Assembly: GCF_022802975.1 (NCBI RefSeq)
Contig: NZ_JAFEVZ010000020.1
Location: forward strand, 1-44,312
Length of the DNA: 44,312 nt
Reading direction: 5' to 3'
Origin: Flavobacterium pectinovorum
GTDB lineage: Bacteria > Bacteroidota > Bacteroidia > Flavobacteriales > Flavobacteriaceae
Part shown: positions 17,796 to 27,919 of the stretch, piece by piece
How positions within the stretch are numbered: the first letter of the stretch is position 1
How the letters are laid out: every line of letters begins with the position of its first letter
Translations under genes and position numbers: made by a program
Notes under the pieces: generated by a model
The model's input: the letters and a program-made list of their open reading frames with translations, nothing else
Database searches by the model: none
Told to the model about the DNA's origin: nothing

Positions 17796-20225
17796 TTAGA
17801 ATTTATAGCTAAAACTCGCTACAACATTTCTGGGTTTTTGAGGGTTTACAGTTGCCCATCCACCATTAAAATATTCTTTGTTTGCAATGTTATTGATGTT
17901 TAAAGCAATCCTGAATTTGTTTGAGTCATAAAAAACAGAACCGTTCATGACCGTATAAGAAGGCAATACAAATTTACCAAGTTTATCACTGTTTACGATT
18001 GCATTTTCACTGGCATAATTTCCTCCAAAACCTAAGCCAAAATCTTTCAGGGCTCCATAATTAAATTTATAAGTTGCCCATAGATTTACTAAATTTTCTG
18101 GTCCTGATGACATTGGGCGTTTACCTTCTTCAAGCCAGACATTATCGGTATCTCCTTTGTTTACTTTACTGTCATTATAGCTGTATCCGGCAATAATATT
18201 TAAACCTTTTACAGGTGAAGCATTCAAATCAAATTCAAAACCTTTGCTGCGGATTTCACCTCCCTGGACACTGTAATTAAGATTAGTGGTAACGACATTA
18301 GAAACATTGATATCATAATAACTTACAGTAGCATTTAATTTGTCAGCTAAAAGATTTGCTTTAATTCCAAATTCTAATTGATTGGCATGCTCCGGTTTAA
18401 AAGTTTGGATTCCTGTAGAAACTCCGTCAGAATCTCTTCCTTCACCTGGAGATACATTTCTGAAACCATTCATGTAATTGGCAAATATGGATAATTTGTC
18501 TTCAATTGGCTGATATAGTAAACCAAATTTAGGGGATAAAGCCGTTTGGTCATAGTCATCCTTGTCATTTGTAATATCGCCTTCATTATCAAAATAGTCA
18601 ATGCGTAAACTTGCCATTGCAATCAATTTAGGAAGAATATTGATTACATCAGAAGCATAAGCACTGTAGGTATTATTTCTGGAAGTGTAATTACTGGTTG
18701 CGGTATTTGAAAGTAATTTGTCTACAGATGACTGCGTTAAATAATTCGGATTATCTTCATCATATTGTCTAATTTCTCCCTGAGGAGTAACATTATATAC
18801 TCCTGGCCATCCGGTACCTCCATACATGACATCTTTTTGAAAATAATCAAGGCCTATTACAATGCGGTTTCGCATTTTGCCAATTTTGAAATCACCAACA
18901 AAATTTTGCTGAATATCAGTAGTTGTGGTAAAAGAATTCTCTTTTGTAATAACAATTGTAAAATCTCCATTTCCATTCTGATTATCATTAAGATAAGAGT
19001 AGTAGCCTTTAGATTTTGTAGACCCTCTGGATAATGCGGTTTGCGAAGTCCATTGATCTGATATTTTATAATTCATTTGTGCCTGCAAATTGTATTTCGG
19101 GTTTTTTATGGATAAGTCATTGTTAGTGAAAGACAATTTTGTATTATAATTTAATTCCTCAATATTAGCAAATTGCAAAGGTTTGCTTCTTCCTAAAAGT
19201 AGCATTGTTGGTGTTGTTTTTTCTTCCTGCATGAATTCAGTATTAATCAGGAAAGATAACTTTTCATTAACCTTGTAAGAAAGAACCGGAGCAACAAAAT
19301 AAGAAGTTCGGAAACCCGCATCCTGAAAACTGTTTTCTGTTTGATAAGCGGCATTGATTCTTAAGGAAACATTATCAGATTGATCTACAGCTGTATTTAC
19401 ATCGGCTGTAACGCGGTTAAGCCCAAAGCTCCCGGCAAGATAAGAAACTTCTGCACCAAAACCCGAATATGGTTTTTTAGTTACGGTATTTATGAGTCCG
19501 CCGTAACAAATAAGACTGCTGCCAAATAAAGTTCCGGATGGGCCTTTTATCACTTCTATTTTTTCAATGTTAGCAGGATCCAGACTACCGTTTGTTAATC
19601 CAGGCATTCCGTTTACAATATTTGCCTGCGTTACAAAACCACGCAAGGTATAAAAGGACCCGCCATTTCCGGCAGCTCCTGTAGATTCCCATAATTTATG
19701 AATTCCGGGAACATTTTTTAAGGCATCTTCATAATTGGTTATGCCTTGTTCTTTTAATAAATCAGCTGTAACTACATTATATAACTGAGAATTTTCAATA
19801 TTTTTCAGGGGCATTTTAGAAACATAATTACTTTGTTTCGGAAAAAGCTTTGCTTTATTGTTATTATATATTGTTACTTCCTGAAGTTGTTTGTTTGAAA
19901 CTTTTAATTGAAGATTTAGAGAAGTTATTTCGTTGTCTGAAACAGTCACTTCTTCTTGTAAAGTCTCGTAACCTGTCAGGGAAACTTGTAAAGTATAGGT
20001 GTTTGTTTTAATTCTGTTGAATTCAAAAAAACCATTTTCGTTTGTGATGGCCTTGTATTTTGTACTTTTAAGAATAACGTTTACATCAGCGGCCGGATTT
20101 CCATCTGATGTGGTTATAATTCCTTTTAGTTTTCCATTGTTTTGAGCAAAAGTTTTTGTGGCAGAAATTAGAAATAAGCAAATTATAAAAATAAAATGCG
20201 GCATGCGTAGGTTAAGATAGTTCAT
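17796..20225 (-). CDS. TonB-dependent receptor with carboxypeptidase-like N-terminal domain (paralogue 1)
   Basis: An 809-aa outer membrane receptor with a signal peptide (FIICLFLISATKTFAQ). Residues about 29-115 form a CarboxypepD_reg-like domain (NNGKLKGIITTSDGNPAADV). It continues with a plug (IEKIEVIKGPSGTLFGSSLI) and a barrel ending SFSYKF. The N-terminal domain is close to those at 20357-22744 and 24061-26400, while the barrel diverges, so the three probably arose by duplication and now bind different chelates. The plug has a cysteine next to glycines (SSLICYGGLINTV), which is unusual. Terminators bound the gene on both sides. Confidence 0.92.
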   Translation of the reverse strand: MNYLNLRMPHFIFIICLFLISATKTFAQNNGKLKGIITTSDGNPAADVNVILKSTKYKAITNENGFFEFNRIKTNTYTLQVSLTGYETLQEEVTVSDNEITSLNLQLKVSNKQLQEVTIYNNNKAKLFPKQSNYVSKMPLKNIENSQLYNVVTADLLKEQGITNYEDALKNVPGIHKLWESTGAAGNGGSFYTLRGFVTQANIVNGMPGLTNGSLDPANIEKIEVIKGPSGTLFGSSLICYGGLINTVTKKPYSGFGAEVSYLAGSFGLNRVTADVNTAVDQSDNVSLRINAAYQTENSFQDAGFRTSYFVAPVLSYKVNEKLSFLINTEFMQEEKTTPTMLLLGRSKPLQFANIEELNYNTKLSFTNNDLSIKNPKYNLQAQMNYKISDQWTSQTALSRGSTKSKGYYSYLNDNQNGNGDFTIVITKENSFTTTTDIQQNFVGDFKIGKMRNRIVIGLDYFQKDVMYGGTGWPGVYNVTPQGEIRQYDEDNPNYLTQSSVDKLLSNTATSNYTSRNNTYSAYASDVINILPKLIAMASLRIDYFDNEGDITNDKDDYDQTALSPKFGLLYQPIEDKLSIFANYMNGFRNVSPGEGRDSDGVSTGIQTFKPEHANQLEFGIKANLLADKLNATVSYYDINVSNVVTTNLNYSVQGGEIRSKGFEFDLNASPVKGLNIIAGYSYNDSKVNKGDTDNVWLEEGKRPMSSGPENLVNLWATYKFNYGALKDFGLGFGGNYASENAIVNSDKLGKFVLPSYTVMNGSVFYDSNKFRIALNINNIANKEYFNGGWATVNPQKPRNVVASFSYKF

Positions 20226-20292
20226 GGTATTTGTACAATAGAAAATTAAATCATTACTGAAAGGTGCAAATCTAAAAATTTTATTGCTACTG

Positions 20293-20330
20293 GAAAAAAA
20301 ATCCCCCTTCTGTTATAAAAAGGGGGATTT
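20293..20330 (-). terminator. Terminator of the 795-aa TonB receptor
   Basis: AAATCCCCCTT (20299-20309) pairs with AAGGGGGATTT (20320-20330). On the minus strand eight Ts follow. This is a strong GC-rich stem and a classic terminator. Confidence 0.88.
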
Positions 20331-20356
20331 CAATAAAAAAAACTAAAAAAGAGTAT

Positions 20357-22744
20357 TTATAATTTATATGTAAAACCTACTGCAATATTTCTCAACATTT
20401 GAGGTGTACCTGTTCCTACAATATAATGCTCTTCATTGGTAATGTTATTTAGCTTAAGGTTTAGGATGATTTTTTCAGTACTATAAAAAATAGATGCATT
20501 GGCGACAGTGTAGCCGTTGAATATAAAAGTATTAGCCGTATTGAACCAGGAGTCACTTACATAATTTCCTCCTGCACCAAGACCAAGACCGTTTAATTTA
20601 CCATTCATTATTTTATAACTAATCCAAAGATTTGCAATGTTTTTAGGTGCAAAGGTTGAAAATTTACCCTGAAGAGCTGTTGAGTTTTTAGTATATATAT
20701 TTTCATTAAATCCATAACCGGCAACAATATTCAGTCCGGTAATAGGATTAGCAATGATGTCTGCTTCAAACCCTTTACTACGCTGTGTTCCATTTTGTAT
20801 TTTATAGGCTGCGTTTGTAGGATCGGCATAGACTGCATTAGTCACCTGAATGTCATAGTAACTGAATGTACTGCTTAATTTTCCGTTAAATAAATTGAAT
20901 TTCACACCTCCTTCAGCCTGGTTGGCTTGTTGTGGTTTAAATACTGTCATATCTCCATTAGGTGCAGTTTGAGCAGGTTCTATATTTATAAAACCATTAT
21001 TGTAATTGGTAAAAAGTGATATTTTGTCTTTCAGTACCTGATAAACGATACCTAATTTTGGGGAAAATTGTGTTTGGTTGTAATTACCGGTTGTTAATCC
21101 TGAATTTTGTGAGTATATACCATTATTTATAGCTCGGGTAACTCTCAAACTAGCCATTACCAGTAAGTTGTCTGTAACGTTTAACACATCTGAAACATAA
21201 GCACTATATTGATCCAATTTAGAACTTCTAAAATTGTATTTAACTAATGAATTTGCCTCTTCTACCTGAGTTTGACTAATTTCGGGAATAGGTTTGGTTA
21301 GATCTACTGTATCTGTATATCCGTTTGCCAATGATACTGGACGATTTAATCCATAGTAATATTGCGACCAATCAATACCTGCCACAATGCGATTTCTAAG
21401 TATACCTATTTTAAAATCACCAACAAAGTTTTGTTGTAGCTGTGTTTGACCAAATTTATTATCAGGTTCCCATAATCCAACGACTCTGTTAACAGAAGTA
21501 TTGCTTGTGAAAGTAGCAGCTGAATATAAATATTGTTTTGGATAATGTCCTTCAGAAAACATATAACTGGTTTGAGAAGTCCAACTATCCGAAATTTTAT
21601 AATTTGCCGTAACATTTATATTATTCATAAAGTTATAATTGGTAAGACCGTTGCTGCTTAAACTTTTGTCGTAAGGCAGTAAATCTTTTAAACTTTTGAC
21701 TGTAACTGACGGATTAATGGTGTAAACATAAGTAGCATTGTATTTTTGACTAACGATCTCGGCATCAAAATTTAAAGTAAGATTTGGATTCACTTTATAA
21801 GTTAATTTAGGAGAAAAAGAATAACTGTTTGCCCAAAGCGCCCCATCACCGTTAATATAACCATTTCTTGTCTGATAAGAAGCTGTTGCTCTGAATAATA
21901 ATGTTTTTTCTTTATCGAGTGGCGCATTTACATCAGCAGTTACGCGATTAAGCTGATAGCTGCCGGTTGTATAAGATACTTCACCTCCAAAGGTTTCGTA
22001 TGGCTTTTTGGTAACATAGTTAAGAACTCCTCCTAAACTGGTAGAAATATTACTAAACAGAGTGCCTACAGGTCCCTTTATGGCTTCAATACGTTCAATA
22101 TTAACAGGGTCTTCAGGACCGATAGCGGCAGAATTCATACCGTTTCTAAGTGATTGATAACTTGTAAATCCTCTGGATACAATACCAACGCTTCCGCCTC
22201 CGGCAGCTCCGGGGATAGCTCCGGGTATATTTCTATGGGCTTGTGCCATATCTGTTGCCAGCTGCTCCTTTATCAACTCTTTGCTCACGGTGTTGTACAC
22301 TTGTGAATTTTCTAAATTTTTTAGAGGCATTCGGGCTACATAAACGGTCTCTCTATCTGCAAATCTATTTGCTTTCTTAGTATTTATTACGATCTCCTGT
22401 AATTCTTTATTAGAAACTTTTAACTGTAAATTAATTGTGGTTGTTTCATTTTCGGTAACAATTACTTCTTGTTGTGCTGTTTCGTAACCCGTTAATGAAA
22501 TTTGCAGGGTGTAAGTGTTTGCTTTTATACGGTTTAGCTCAAAATTACCGTCTTCATTTGTAATTGTTCCATATTTTGAATTTTTAAGGATAATGTTTAC
22601 ACCGGCTGCAGGTTCACCATCAGAAGTAGTAATATTTCCTTTTATTTTTCCGTTGTTCTGTTGGGCAACAGAACTAAGCGAAAAGAATAAGAACGAATAA
22701 ATTATAAATACAAAACTTTGAATTTGTTTATTAGAACGATTCAT
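20357..22744 (-). CDS. TonB-dependent receptor with carboxypeptidase-like N-terminal domain (paralogue 2)
   Basis: A 795-aa outer membrane receptor. The signal peptide ends near SLSSVAQQ. The N-terminal beta domain (NNGKIKGNITTSDGEPAAGV) is shared with its two paralogues. The plug includes IERIEAIKGPVGTLFSNIS, and the barrel ends VGFTYKL. It starts only 62 nt after the stop of the PepSY gene, with no terminator between, so the two are probably one operon. That fits an iron-chelate receptor with an inner-membrane reductase-like partner. Ligand unknown. Confidence 0.92.
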   Translation of the reverse strand: MNRSNKQIQSFVFIIYSFLFFSLSSVAQQNNGKIKGNITTSDGEPAAGVNIILKNSKYGTITNEDGNFELNRIKANTYTLQISLTGYETAQQEVIVTENETTTINLQLKVSNKELQEIVINTKKANRFADRETVYVARMPLKNLENSQVYNTVSKELIKEQLATDMAQAHRNIPGAIPGAAGGGSVGIVSRGFTSYQSLRNGMNSAAIGPEDPVNIERIEAIKGPVGTLFSNISTSLGGVLNYVTKKPYETFGGEVSYTTGSYQLNRVTADVNAPLDKEKTLLFRATASYQTRNGYINGDGALWANSYSFSPKLTYKVNPNLTLNFDAEIVSQKYNATYVYTINPSVTVKSLKDLLPYDKSLSSNGLTNYNFMNNINVTANYKISDSWTSQTSYMFSEGHYPKQYLYSAATFTSNTSVNRVVGLWEPDNKFGQTQLQQNFVGDFKIGILRNRIVAGIDWSQYYYGLNRPVSLANGYTDTVDLTKPIPEISQTQVEEANSLVKYNFRSSKLDQYSAYVSDVLNVTDNLLVMASLRVTRAINNGIYSQNSGLTTGNYNQTQFSPKLGIVYQVLKDKISLFTNYNNGFINIEPAQTAPNGDMTVFKPQQANQAEGGVKFNLFNGKLSSTFSYYDIQVTNAVYADPTNAAYKIQNGTQRSKGFEADIIANPITGLNIVAGYGFNENIYTKNSTALQGKFSTFAPKNIANLWISYKIMNGKLNGLGLGAGGNYVSDSWFNTANTFIFNGYTVANASIFYSTEKIILNLKLNNITNEEHYIVGTGTPQMLRNIAVGFTYKL

Positions 22745-22806
22745 ATTATTTTAATTGGTTAATTATTTAGTTTTAAAATGATTATTCTTATTGCGCTAGT
22801 ATCTAA

Positions 22807-23961
22807 TTAGGCAGTTGTTTTCTTTTTCTTATTATTTCTTCCCCACCAAATCAAAAAACCTGTAACGGGTAAACTCGCTGATACCAAACTGGCAATAAAG
22901 GCGAGTATTTTACCGGGAAATCCCAAAATACTTCCTACGTGCAAATCATAATTGATGAATCTAAATTTTTCACCATTATTTTTGTCTTCATAAGTCGTAG
23001 TTTTAAGTTTTTTTGCGGTGTATTGGTCAAACTGAACAGAAACGTCATCAAAACGGCTTTTATTTTTGATAAAAGTTCCAACAGTCCCTAATGAATCATT
23101 TGCTTTAGGCATAAACATAAAGTAACTTTTGGCTTCTGGCTGGAGTTGTTTTACGGTATTGTAAATTTTATCTACCGGTTTTTTTTCGGTATAGTGAACA
23201 GTATCAGATTCAATAACTTTAGAATCTTTTTCGATAGTCTTTCCTCCATTAAAGACCCATTGCACTCCTTTATCATAACATTCAAAAGCCCAGACTAATC
23301 CTGTAAGCGCAATAATCAAAGCAAAAATTATCATGTAATACCCTAGGATATTATGTAAATCGTAATTTTTACGTTTCCATTTAGTAGTATCTTTCCATCG
23401 GAACCAAAATCGTTGTTTGGCTGCCTGTTTGTTTTTTGGCCACCAGAGTATAAGACCTGTAATTAATGAAATAATAAATATTATCGTTGCAGTTCCTACA
23501 ATTGGATCGCCTATTTTACTGTTAAAACATAGTGTTTGATGCAGCATTCGTACAAAAACAAAAAACTCAAAGTTGTATTCTTCAAGTTTTTTTACATTTC
23601 CTGTATAGGGATCTAAATAAACGTAGGTACTCTGATAACGATTCCAGTACCAAATAGCATCTTTATCAAGTTCTTCAAAAAACCAGATCATTACGGTACG
23701 TTTTTCATCATTAATTACCTTGCATCCTGAAAGTGTTTGTTTGGGATTGCTTTTGTTGGCTTCTTTTGCAATTTGTATTAATTGACTAACGGGGAATCTT
23801 TTATTTTGTACCTGATCTACATAATAATAATCATGAACTATCGGGCGTAGTTCTTCTTCAAAAACATATATGCAGCCTGTAATTCCAAGTATAATTACGA
23901 TTAAACCTGAAGCTAATCCCAACCATAAGTGTACTTTCTTTATAAAATTTTTAAATGTCAT
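22807..23961 (-). CDS. PepSY-associated transmembrane protein
   Basis: A 384-aa inner-membrane protein of the PepSY_TM family. The first helix (VHLWLGLASGLIVIILGITGC) carries the conserved HxWLG pattern. More helices occur near residues 150-175 and 205-230, with the last near 350-370 (ASLVSASLPVTGFLIWW), and PepSY-like loops lie in the periplasm. Relatives sit beside siderophore receptors and are proposed to reduce iron or remove it from ferric siderophores. It is the first gene of a likely two-gene operon with the receptor at 20357-22744. Confidence 0.88.
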   Translation of the reverse strand: MTFKNFIKKVHLWLGLASGLIVIILGITGCIYVFEEELRPIVHDYYYVDQVQNKRFPVSQLIQIAKEANKSNPKQTLSGCKVINDEKRTVMIWFFEELDKDAIWYWNRYQSTYVYLDPYTGNVKKLEEYNFEFFVFVRMLHQTLCFNSKIGDPIVGTATIIFIISLITGLILWWPKNKQAAKQRFWFRWKDTTKWKRKNYDLHNILGYYMIIFALIIALTGLVWAFECYDKGVQWVFNGGKTIEKDSKVIESDTVHYTEKKPVDKIYNTVKQLQPEAKSYFMFMPKANDSLGTVGTFIKNKSRFDDVSVQFDQYTAKKLKTTTYEDKNNGEKFRFINYDLHVGSILGFPGKILAFIASLVSASLPVTGFLIWWGRNNKKKKTTA

Positions 23962-24007
23962 GTTTAGTAATGCTACAACAGTTTAAATAAAATTGTTATT
24001 ATGATTA

Positions 24008-24050
24008 AAAAAACACCCCGTTTTTGCACAGAAACGAGATGTTTTTTATT
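24008..24050 (-). terminator. Terminator of the 781-aa TonB receptor
   Basis: On the minus strand AACATCTCGTTT pairs with AAACGGGGTGTT, including two G.U pairs, across a short loop and is followed by a run of Ts. It lies just past the receptor stop at 24061. Confidence 0.7.
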
Positions 24051-24060
24051 GTAATTTGGT

Positions 24061-26400
24061 TTAAAATTTTAATGATAAACTTACCAGAAGGTTTGTCGGT
24101 GCTTGTGATGCTCCCCAAATATCCCAATATTTTTTATTGGTTATGTTGTTTAGTTTTAAACCAACTCTCCAGCTAGGCTGGTCATAAAATAGAGTGGCAT
24201 TGTAGATCATGTACGACGGCATGTAAAAAGTATTATCTACTGTGAAGTAACTGTCATCTACATAATTGGCTCCTAGGCCGGCACCCAGTCCTTTAAAATT
24301 ATTTTGTAAAGTATAAGTTGTCCAAAAATTGACTACGTTTTCTGGAGAGCTAGCGGCTTTATTTCCCTCAAGGGCAGGATTGGTCGCTTTCAAAATACGA
24401 TTGTCGTTATAAGCGTACCCTGCAATAATATTTAATCCGTTTATTGGTTTTGCAATTAATTCAAAATCTACCCCTTTGCTTTCTTGTTTTACATCCTGTA
24501 TGTATGTAGGTAAGACATTGCCCGTAACAATGAATGTTCTTGTAGCATTATCAATTTTAATTTCATAATAACTTGCTGTAACACTTAATTTATTATTGAA
24601 TGCCTCTGCCTTTATACCTCCTTCAAATTGCTCTGCATAGATTGGATCGAGAATTAATTGACCTCCATTAGGCTGAGTTACAGGTGCAGCATTTTGAAAG
24701 CCGTTCATATAATTTCCAAATACAGAAACCTGACCTCTGACAATTTCGTATACCAGTCCTAATTTAGGAGAAATTGCATTTTGGTGAAATGCAATTACAG
24801 TTCCGGCTTTATCACGATTAAAATTGTCAAAACGTAAACTTAGCATCGCTGATAATCTGTTAGTAAAGTTGATTACATCACAAACATAGGCGCTAAAAGT
24901 TTCCTGATCTCCAACCGGAGATGTTGTTAATGCTAATCCTGCATCTACGGCTTTTCTTCTGATTGGGGTAAAATTTGTTGTTACATCAATATTATCTAGA
25001 GTAAATGTTGTGCCTCCAGAGAAATTTCCGCTGAATAATCTGTAATTAACACCAGTTAATAATTTATGTTTAAAAATCCATGTTGAAAATTGACCATTAA
25101 TGTTTTCCTGTATGTTGGTGTAATTATTATATATAGGTCCCCATAAACCAACTCTTCGGGCTACCTGAGTTGGAGAACTCCAGACAGCATAACTTTGATA
25201 ACTGCGCTCAACATCTTCTCCTACAAAAGAAAATAGGGTTGTTGATTTCCAGTTTTCTGAAATTTGATATTCAGCGTTTGCAAAAATTTTAGTAGCCGAA
25301 GTTTTAGCATCATTATCATCATGGAACATAGATTTTTTATAATCTATTTTTAATTCAGCAGGATTGGTTAAACCGGAAGTTGTACCATAAGTATTATAAG
25401 TTCTTCTGGTGTTGTTTGAATTATATAATTCGGCATCAAGATTAAAAGTAAGTTTATCGTTTGCTATATAGGTAAGGGTTGGAGCTATAGCCAGTGATTT
25501 GTTAAAACCATAATCTAAAAAACTCTTTTCATTATTAACAGCCATGTTAATTCTAAACAAAACTGTTTTGTCTTTGTTCAGAGGCGTATTTACATCGGCA
25601 GTAAGTCGGTTTAAACCAAAACTTCCTGCTGTATAAGACACTTCAGATGCGGTAGTTTTAAAAGGTTTTTTGGTTACGAGATTAACTACACCTCCAAAAG
25701 AAGAAACAGATGAACCGAATAAAGTTCCGGAAGGTCCTTTCATAACTTCAATTCGTTCTACATTAGAAAGATCAATTGAGGAACGTCCTGTTACTGTTTC
25801 CATACCATTTCGGGCATTAACTCCAACGGTAAAACCTCTGAATCCGATACCAATTCCACCTGAAGGGTAACTTACAGGTACAGCACCGGCACTGTTTCGA
25901 ATAGCAGTCTCAATATTTACGGCAACTTGCTCCAATAAAAGCTCTTTATGAATTACACTGTAAACCTGTGGGTTTTCAAGATTTGATATTGGCATTCGGG
26001 CTACGTAATCGGTCTTTTTGGATAAGATGCTTTTTTTACCGCTTACTACAACTTCCTGTAATTCTTTATTAGAAACTTTTAATTGCAGTTCTAATGATGT
26101 TGTTTCATTTTCGGAAACACTCACTTCCTGTTCTAAAGTTTCGTAACCGGTCAATGAAACCTGTAAAGTATAAGTATTTGCTTTTACTCTGTTGAATTCA
26201 AAAACACCATCTTCATTAGAGATTGTGCCATATTTAGAGTTTTTAAGAATAACATTTACGCCTGCAGCGGCATCTCCGTCAGAGGTTATGATTACTCCTT
26301 TAATTTTTCCGTTGTTTTGTTGAGCAAAAATGCTGAAAGCTGAAAATAGCACACTGATAGAAAGTAGAAAACGTAATGTCTTCAGATTTTGGTAATTCAT
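24061..26400 (-). CDS. TonB-dependent receptor with carboxypeptidase-like N-terminal domain (paralogue 3)
   Basis: A 779-aa outer membrane receptor. The ATG at 26400 was chosen because the protein then begins MNYQNLK, like paralogue 1 (MNYLNLR); an ATG six bases upstream is also possible. The signal peptide ends near AFSIFAQQ. The N-terminal beta domain (NNGKIKGVIITSDGDAAAGV), the plug (VERIEVMKGPSGTLFGSSVS) and the barrel ending VSLSLKF follow. The upstream region has both TTTAGA-type operator candidates, and a terminator follows the gene. It is the first unit of the minus-strand iron cluster. Confidence 0.92.
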   Translation of the reverse strand: MNYQNLKTLRFLLSISVLFSAFSIFAQQNNGKIKGVIITSDGDAAAGVNVILKNSKYGTISNEDGVFEFNRVKANTYTLQVSLTGYETLEQEVSVSENETTSLELQLKVSNKELQEVVVSGKKSILSKKTDYVARMPISNLENPQVYSVIHKELLLEQVAVNIETAIRNSAGAVPVSYPSGGIGIGFRGFTVGVNARNGMETVTGRSSIDLSNVERIEVMKGPSGTLFGSSVSSFGGVVNLVTKKPFKTTASEVSYTAGSFGLNRLTADVNTPLNKDKTVLFRINMAVNNEKSFLDYGFNKSLAIAPTLTYIANDKLTFNLDAELYNSNNTRRTYNTYGTTSGLTNPAELKIDYKKSMFHDDNDAKTSATKIFANAEYQISENWKSTTLFSFVGEDVERSYQSYAVWSSPTQVARRVGLWGPIYNNYTNIQENINGQFSTWIFKHKLLTGVNYRLFSGNFSGGTTFTLDNIDVTTNFTPIRRKAVDAGLALTTSPVGDQETFSAYVCDVINFTNRLSAMLSLRFDNFNRDKAGTVIAFHQNAISPKLGLVYEIVRGQVSVFGNYMNGFQNAAPVTQPNGGQLILDPIYAEQFEGGIKAEAFNNKLSVTASYYEIKIDNATRTFIVTGNVLPTYIQDVKQESKGVDFELIAKPINGLNIIAGYAYNDNRILKATNPALEGNKAASSPENVVNFWTTYTLQNNFKGLGAGLGANYVDDSYFTVDNTFYMPSYMIYNATLFYDQPSWRVGLKLNNITNKKYWDIWGASQAPTNLLVSLSLKF

Positions 26401-26428
26401 TGTCATTTAAATTTGGTTAATTAATTAC

Positions 26429-26510
26429 ATTTATTTAGAATAAATAAAAACAAGGCAAATGTAGAAATTAATACTTCTTTAACAAATATTATTTAGACTG
26501 ATTGTATATA
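26429..26510 (-). promoter_or_regulatory. Candidate iron operator region of TonB paralogue 3
   Basis: ATTTATTTAGAATAAATAAA (26429-26448) contains TTTATT-TAG-AATAAA, a small palindrome. TTATTTAGACTG at 26489-26500, preceded by TTTAACAAA, repeats the block found at 16730-16750. Two shared blocks in the same order before two receptor genes argue for co-regulation. Confidence 0.42.
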
Positions 26511-26647
26511 ATTTGTTGGTATTTATTAAAAAGGGAGAAAAATTATATTAAGTATATTTTTTATTATAAAATATTAAGCATTTAATTGTTTTGCTGTTTT
26601 AAAGAATTTTAGAAAAGTTTAAAAAGGGAAGTTGCTTTTAAAAACCC

Positions 26648-26655
26648 TAATTTTG
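26648..26655 (+). promoter_or_regulatory. -7 element of the MFS gene
   Basis: TAATTTTG fits TAnnTTTG and ends 26 nt before the ATG. No clear TTTG is seen at the expected upstream distance. Confidence 0.35.
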
Positions 26656-26681
26656 CAGTCAAATTAAATTGACAAGACTTA

Positions 26682-27842
26682 ATGATCATTCCCTTTTTTA
26701 AAAAAATACAGAATACTCCCAAAGGATATAGATTAGCCAATACTGTGTTTTTTTTCCTCTCAGGTTTTGGATATTCTTCATGGGTATCCCGTATTCCGCA
26801 TATTCAGGCACAGCTACATTTATCTGAAGCCCAGTTTGGAGCTGTTTTATTCGCATTCCCGATTGGATTAATGCTGACAATGCCTTTTACCGGAAAATTA
26901 CTAAACAAACACAGCAGTCGCTATATCATGCTTTTAGGAGCTATCATGTTTAATATTGTACTGTCCTTACCGGGGTTAGTAGCTTTTGTGTGGCAATTGG
27001 TTATTGTACTTTTAATTTTTGGTGCTTCGCGTAATATTTTTAATTTATCGATTAATGCGCAATCTCTTGAAGTTCAGAAATTATATCCAAATTCAATCAT
27101 AACCCGTTTTCACGCTGTTTGGAGCATGGCTGTTTTTGCAGGAGCCGGTCTGGGCTATGTAATGGTAACACAACGTATTGCGCCTTCCCATCATTTATTA
27201 GGGGTAAGTGTTTTTATGCTGGCACTTACGGCTTGCTTTTATCCATTGAGTATTCATAATGAACCTGTTCCTGTTAAAAAGAAATTCTTTGCAATGCCGG
27301 AAAAAAACCTGATAAAATTTGCTGTAATTTGTTTTGTTTCAATGGCTTGTGAAAACACCATGTATGACTGGAGCGGTATTTATTTTGAAAATATTTTGAA
27401 AGCTTCTCCAAAATTAACCAGTGCTGCATTTGTGTTTTTTGCAACGGCAGTAACTTTAGGACGTATATTTGGAGATTATGGAGTAATGAAATTTGGTATT
27501 AAAAAAATTCTGCTTTATAGTGGTATATTAATTACAGCAGGTTTTGCCATTTGTTTTATCCTGCCGTATGCTTATCCAACAATTTTTGGTTATGTTTTAA
27601 TTGGTTTTGGAGTTTCCTGTGTGGTTCCTTTAGTATTTAGTATTGCAGGAAGATCTTCTAAATTAAACAGTGGTTCTGCCATAACTTCTATATCTACAAT
27701 TGGTTATCTTGGTTTTTTACTGGTTCCGCCAATGGTGGGCTTTATTTCAGAATACCTGAGTATGAAATGGGCTTTTTTAATTATGGCTCTTTTGGGTATT
27801 TTAATGATTTTTATGGTCGATAAGATAGGAGAGAATGAGTAG
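26682..27842 (+). CDS. Major facilitator superfamily transporter
   Basis: A 386-aa inner-membrane protein with about 12 hydrophobic segments. The segment FSGFGYSSWVSRIPHIQAQL-like at residues 30-50 and the loop between helices 2 and 3 (GKLLNKHSSRYIM) resemble the YbjJ/fucose-permease branch of MFS. The substrate cannot be told. It is divergent from the iron cluster but has its own -7 element, so it need not be part of it. Confidence 0.85.
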   Translation: MIIPFFKKIQNTPKGYRLANTVFFFLSGFGYSSWVSRIPHIQAQLHLSEAQFGAVLFAFPIGLMLTMPFTGKLLNKHSSRYIMLLGAIMFNIVLSLPGLVAFVWQLVIVLLIFGASRNIFNLSINAQSLEVQKLYPNSIITRFHAVWSMAVFAGAGLGYVMVTQRIAPSHHLLGVSVFMLALTACFYPLSIHNEPVPVKKKFFAMPEKNLIKFAVICFVSMACENTMYDWSGIYFENILKASPKLTSAAFVFFATAVTLGRIFGDYGVMKFGIKKILLYSGILITAGFAICFILPYAYPTIFGYVLIGFGVSCVVPLVFSIAGRSSKLNSGSAITSISTIGYLGFLLVPPMVGFISEYLSMKWAFLIMALLGILMIFMVDKIGENE

Positions 27843-27919
27843 GTTTTTTTTAAAGTTGCTGAGTTGCTGAGATTCTAAGTTTTGGCAGTGTGTGTTATCT
27901 TTTCCTTTTTATTCTTATT

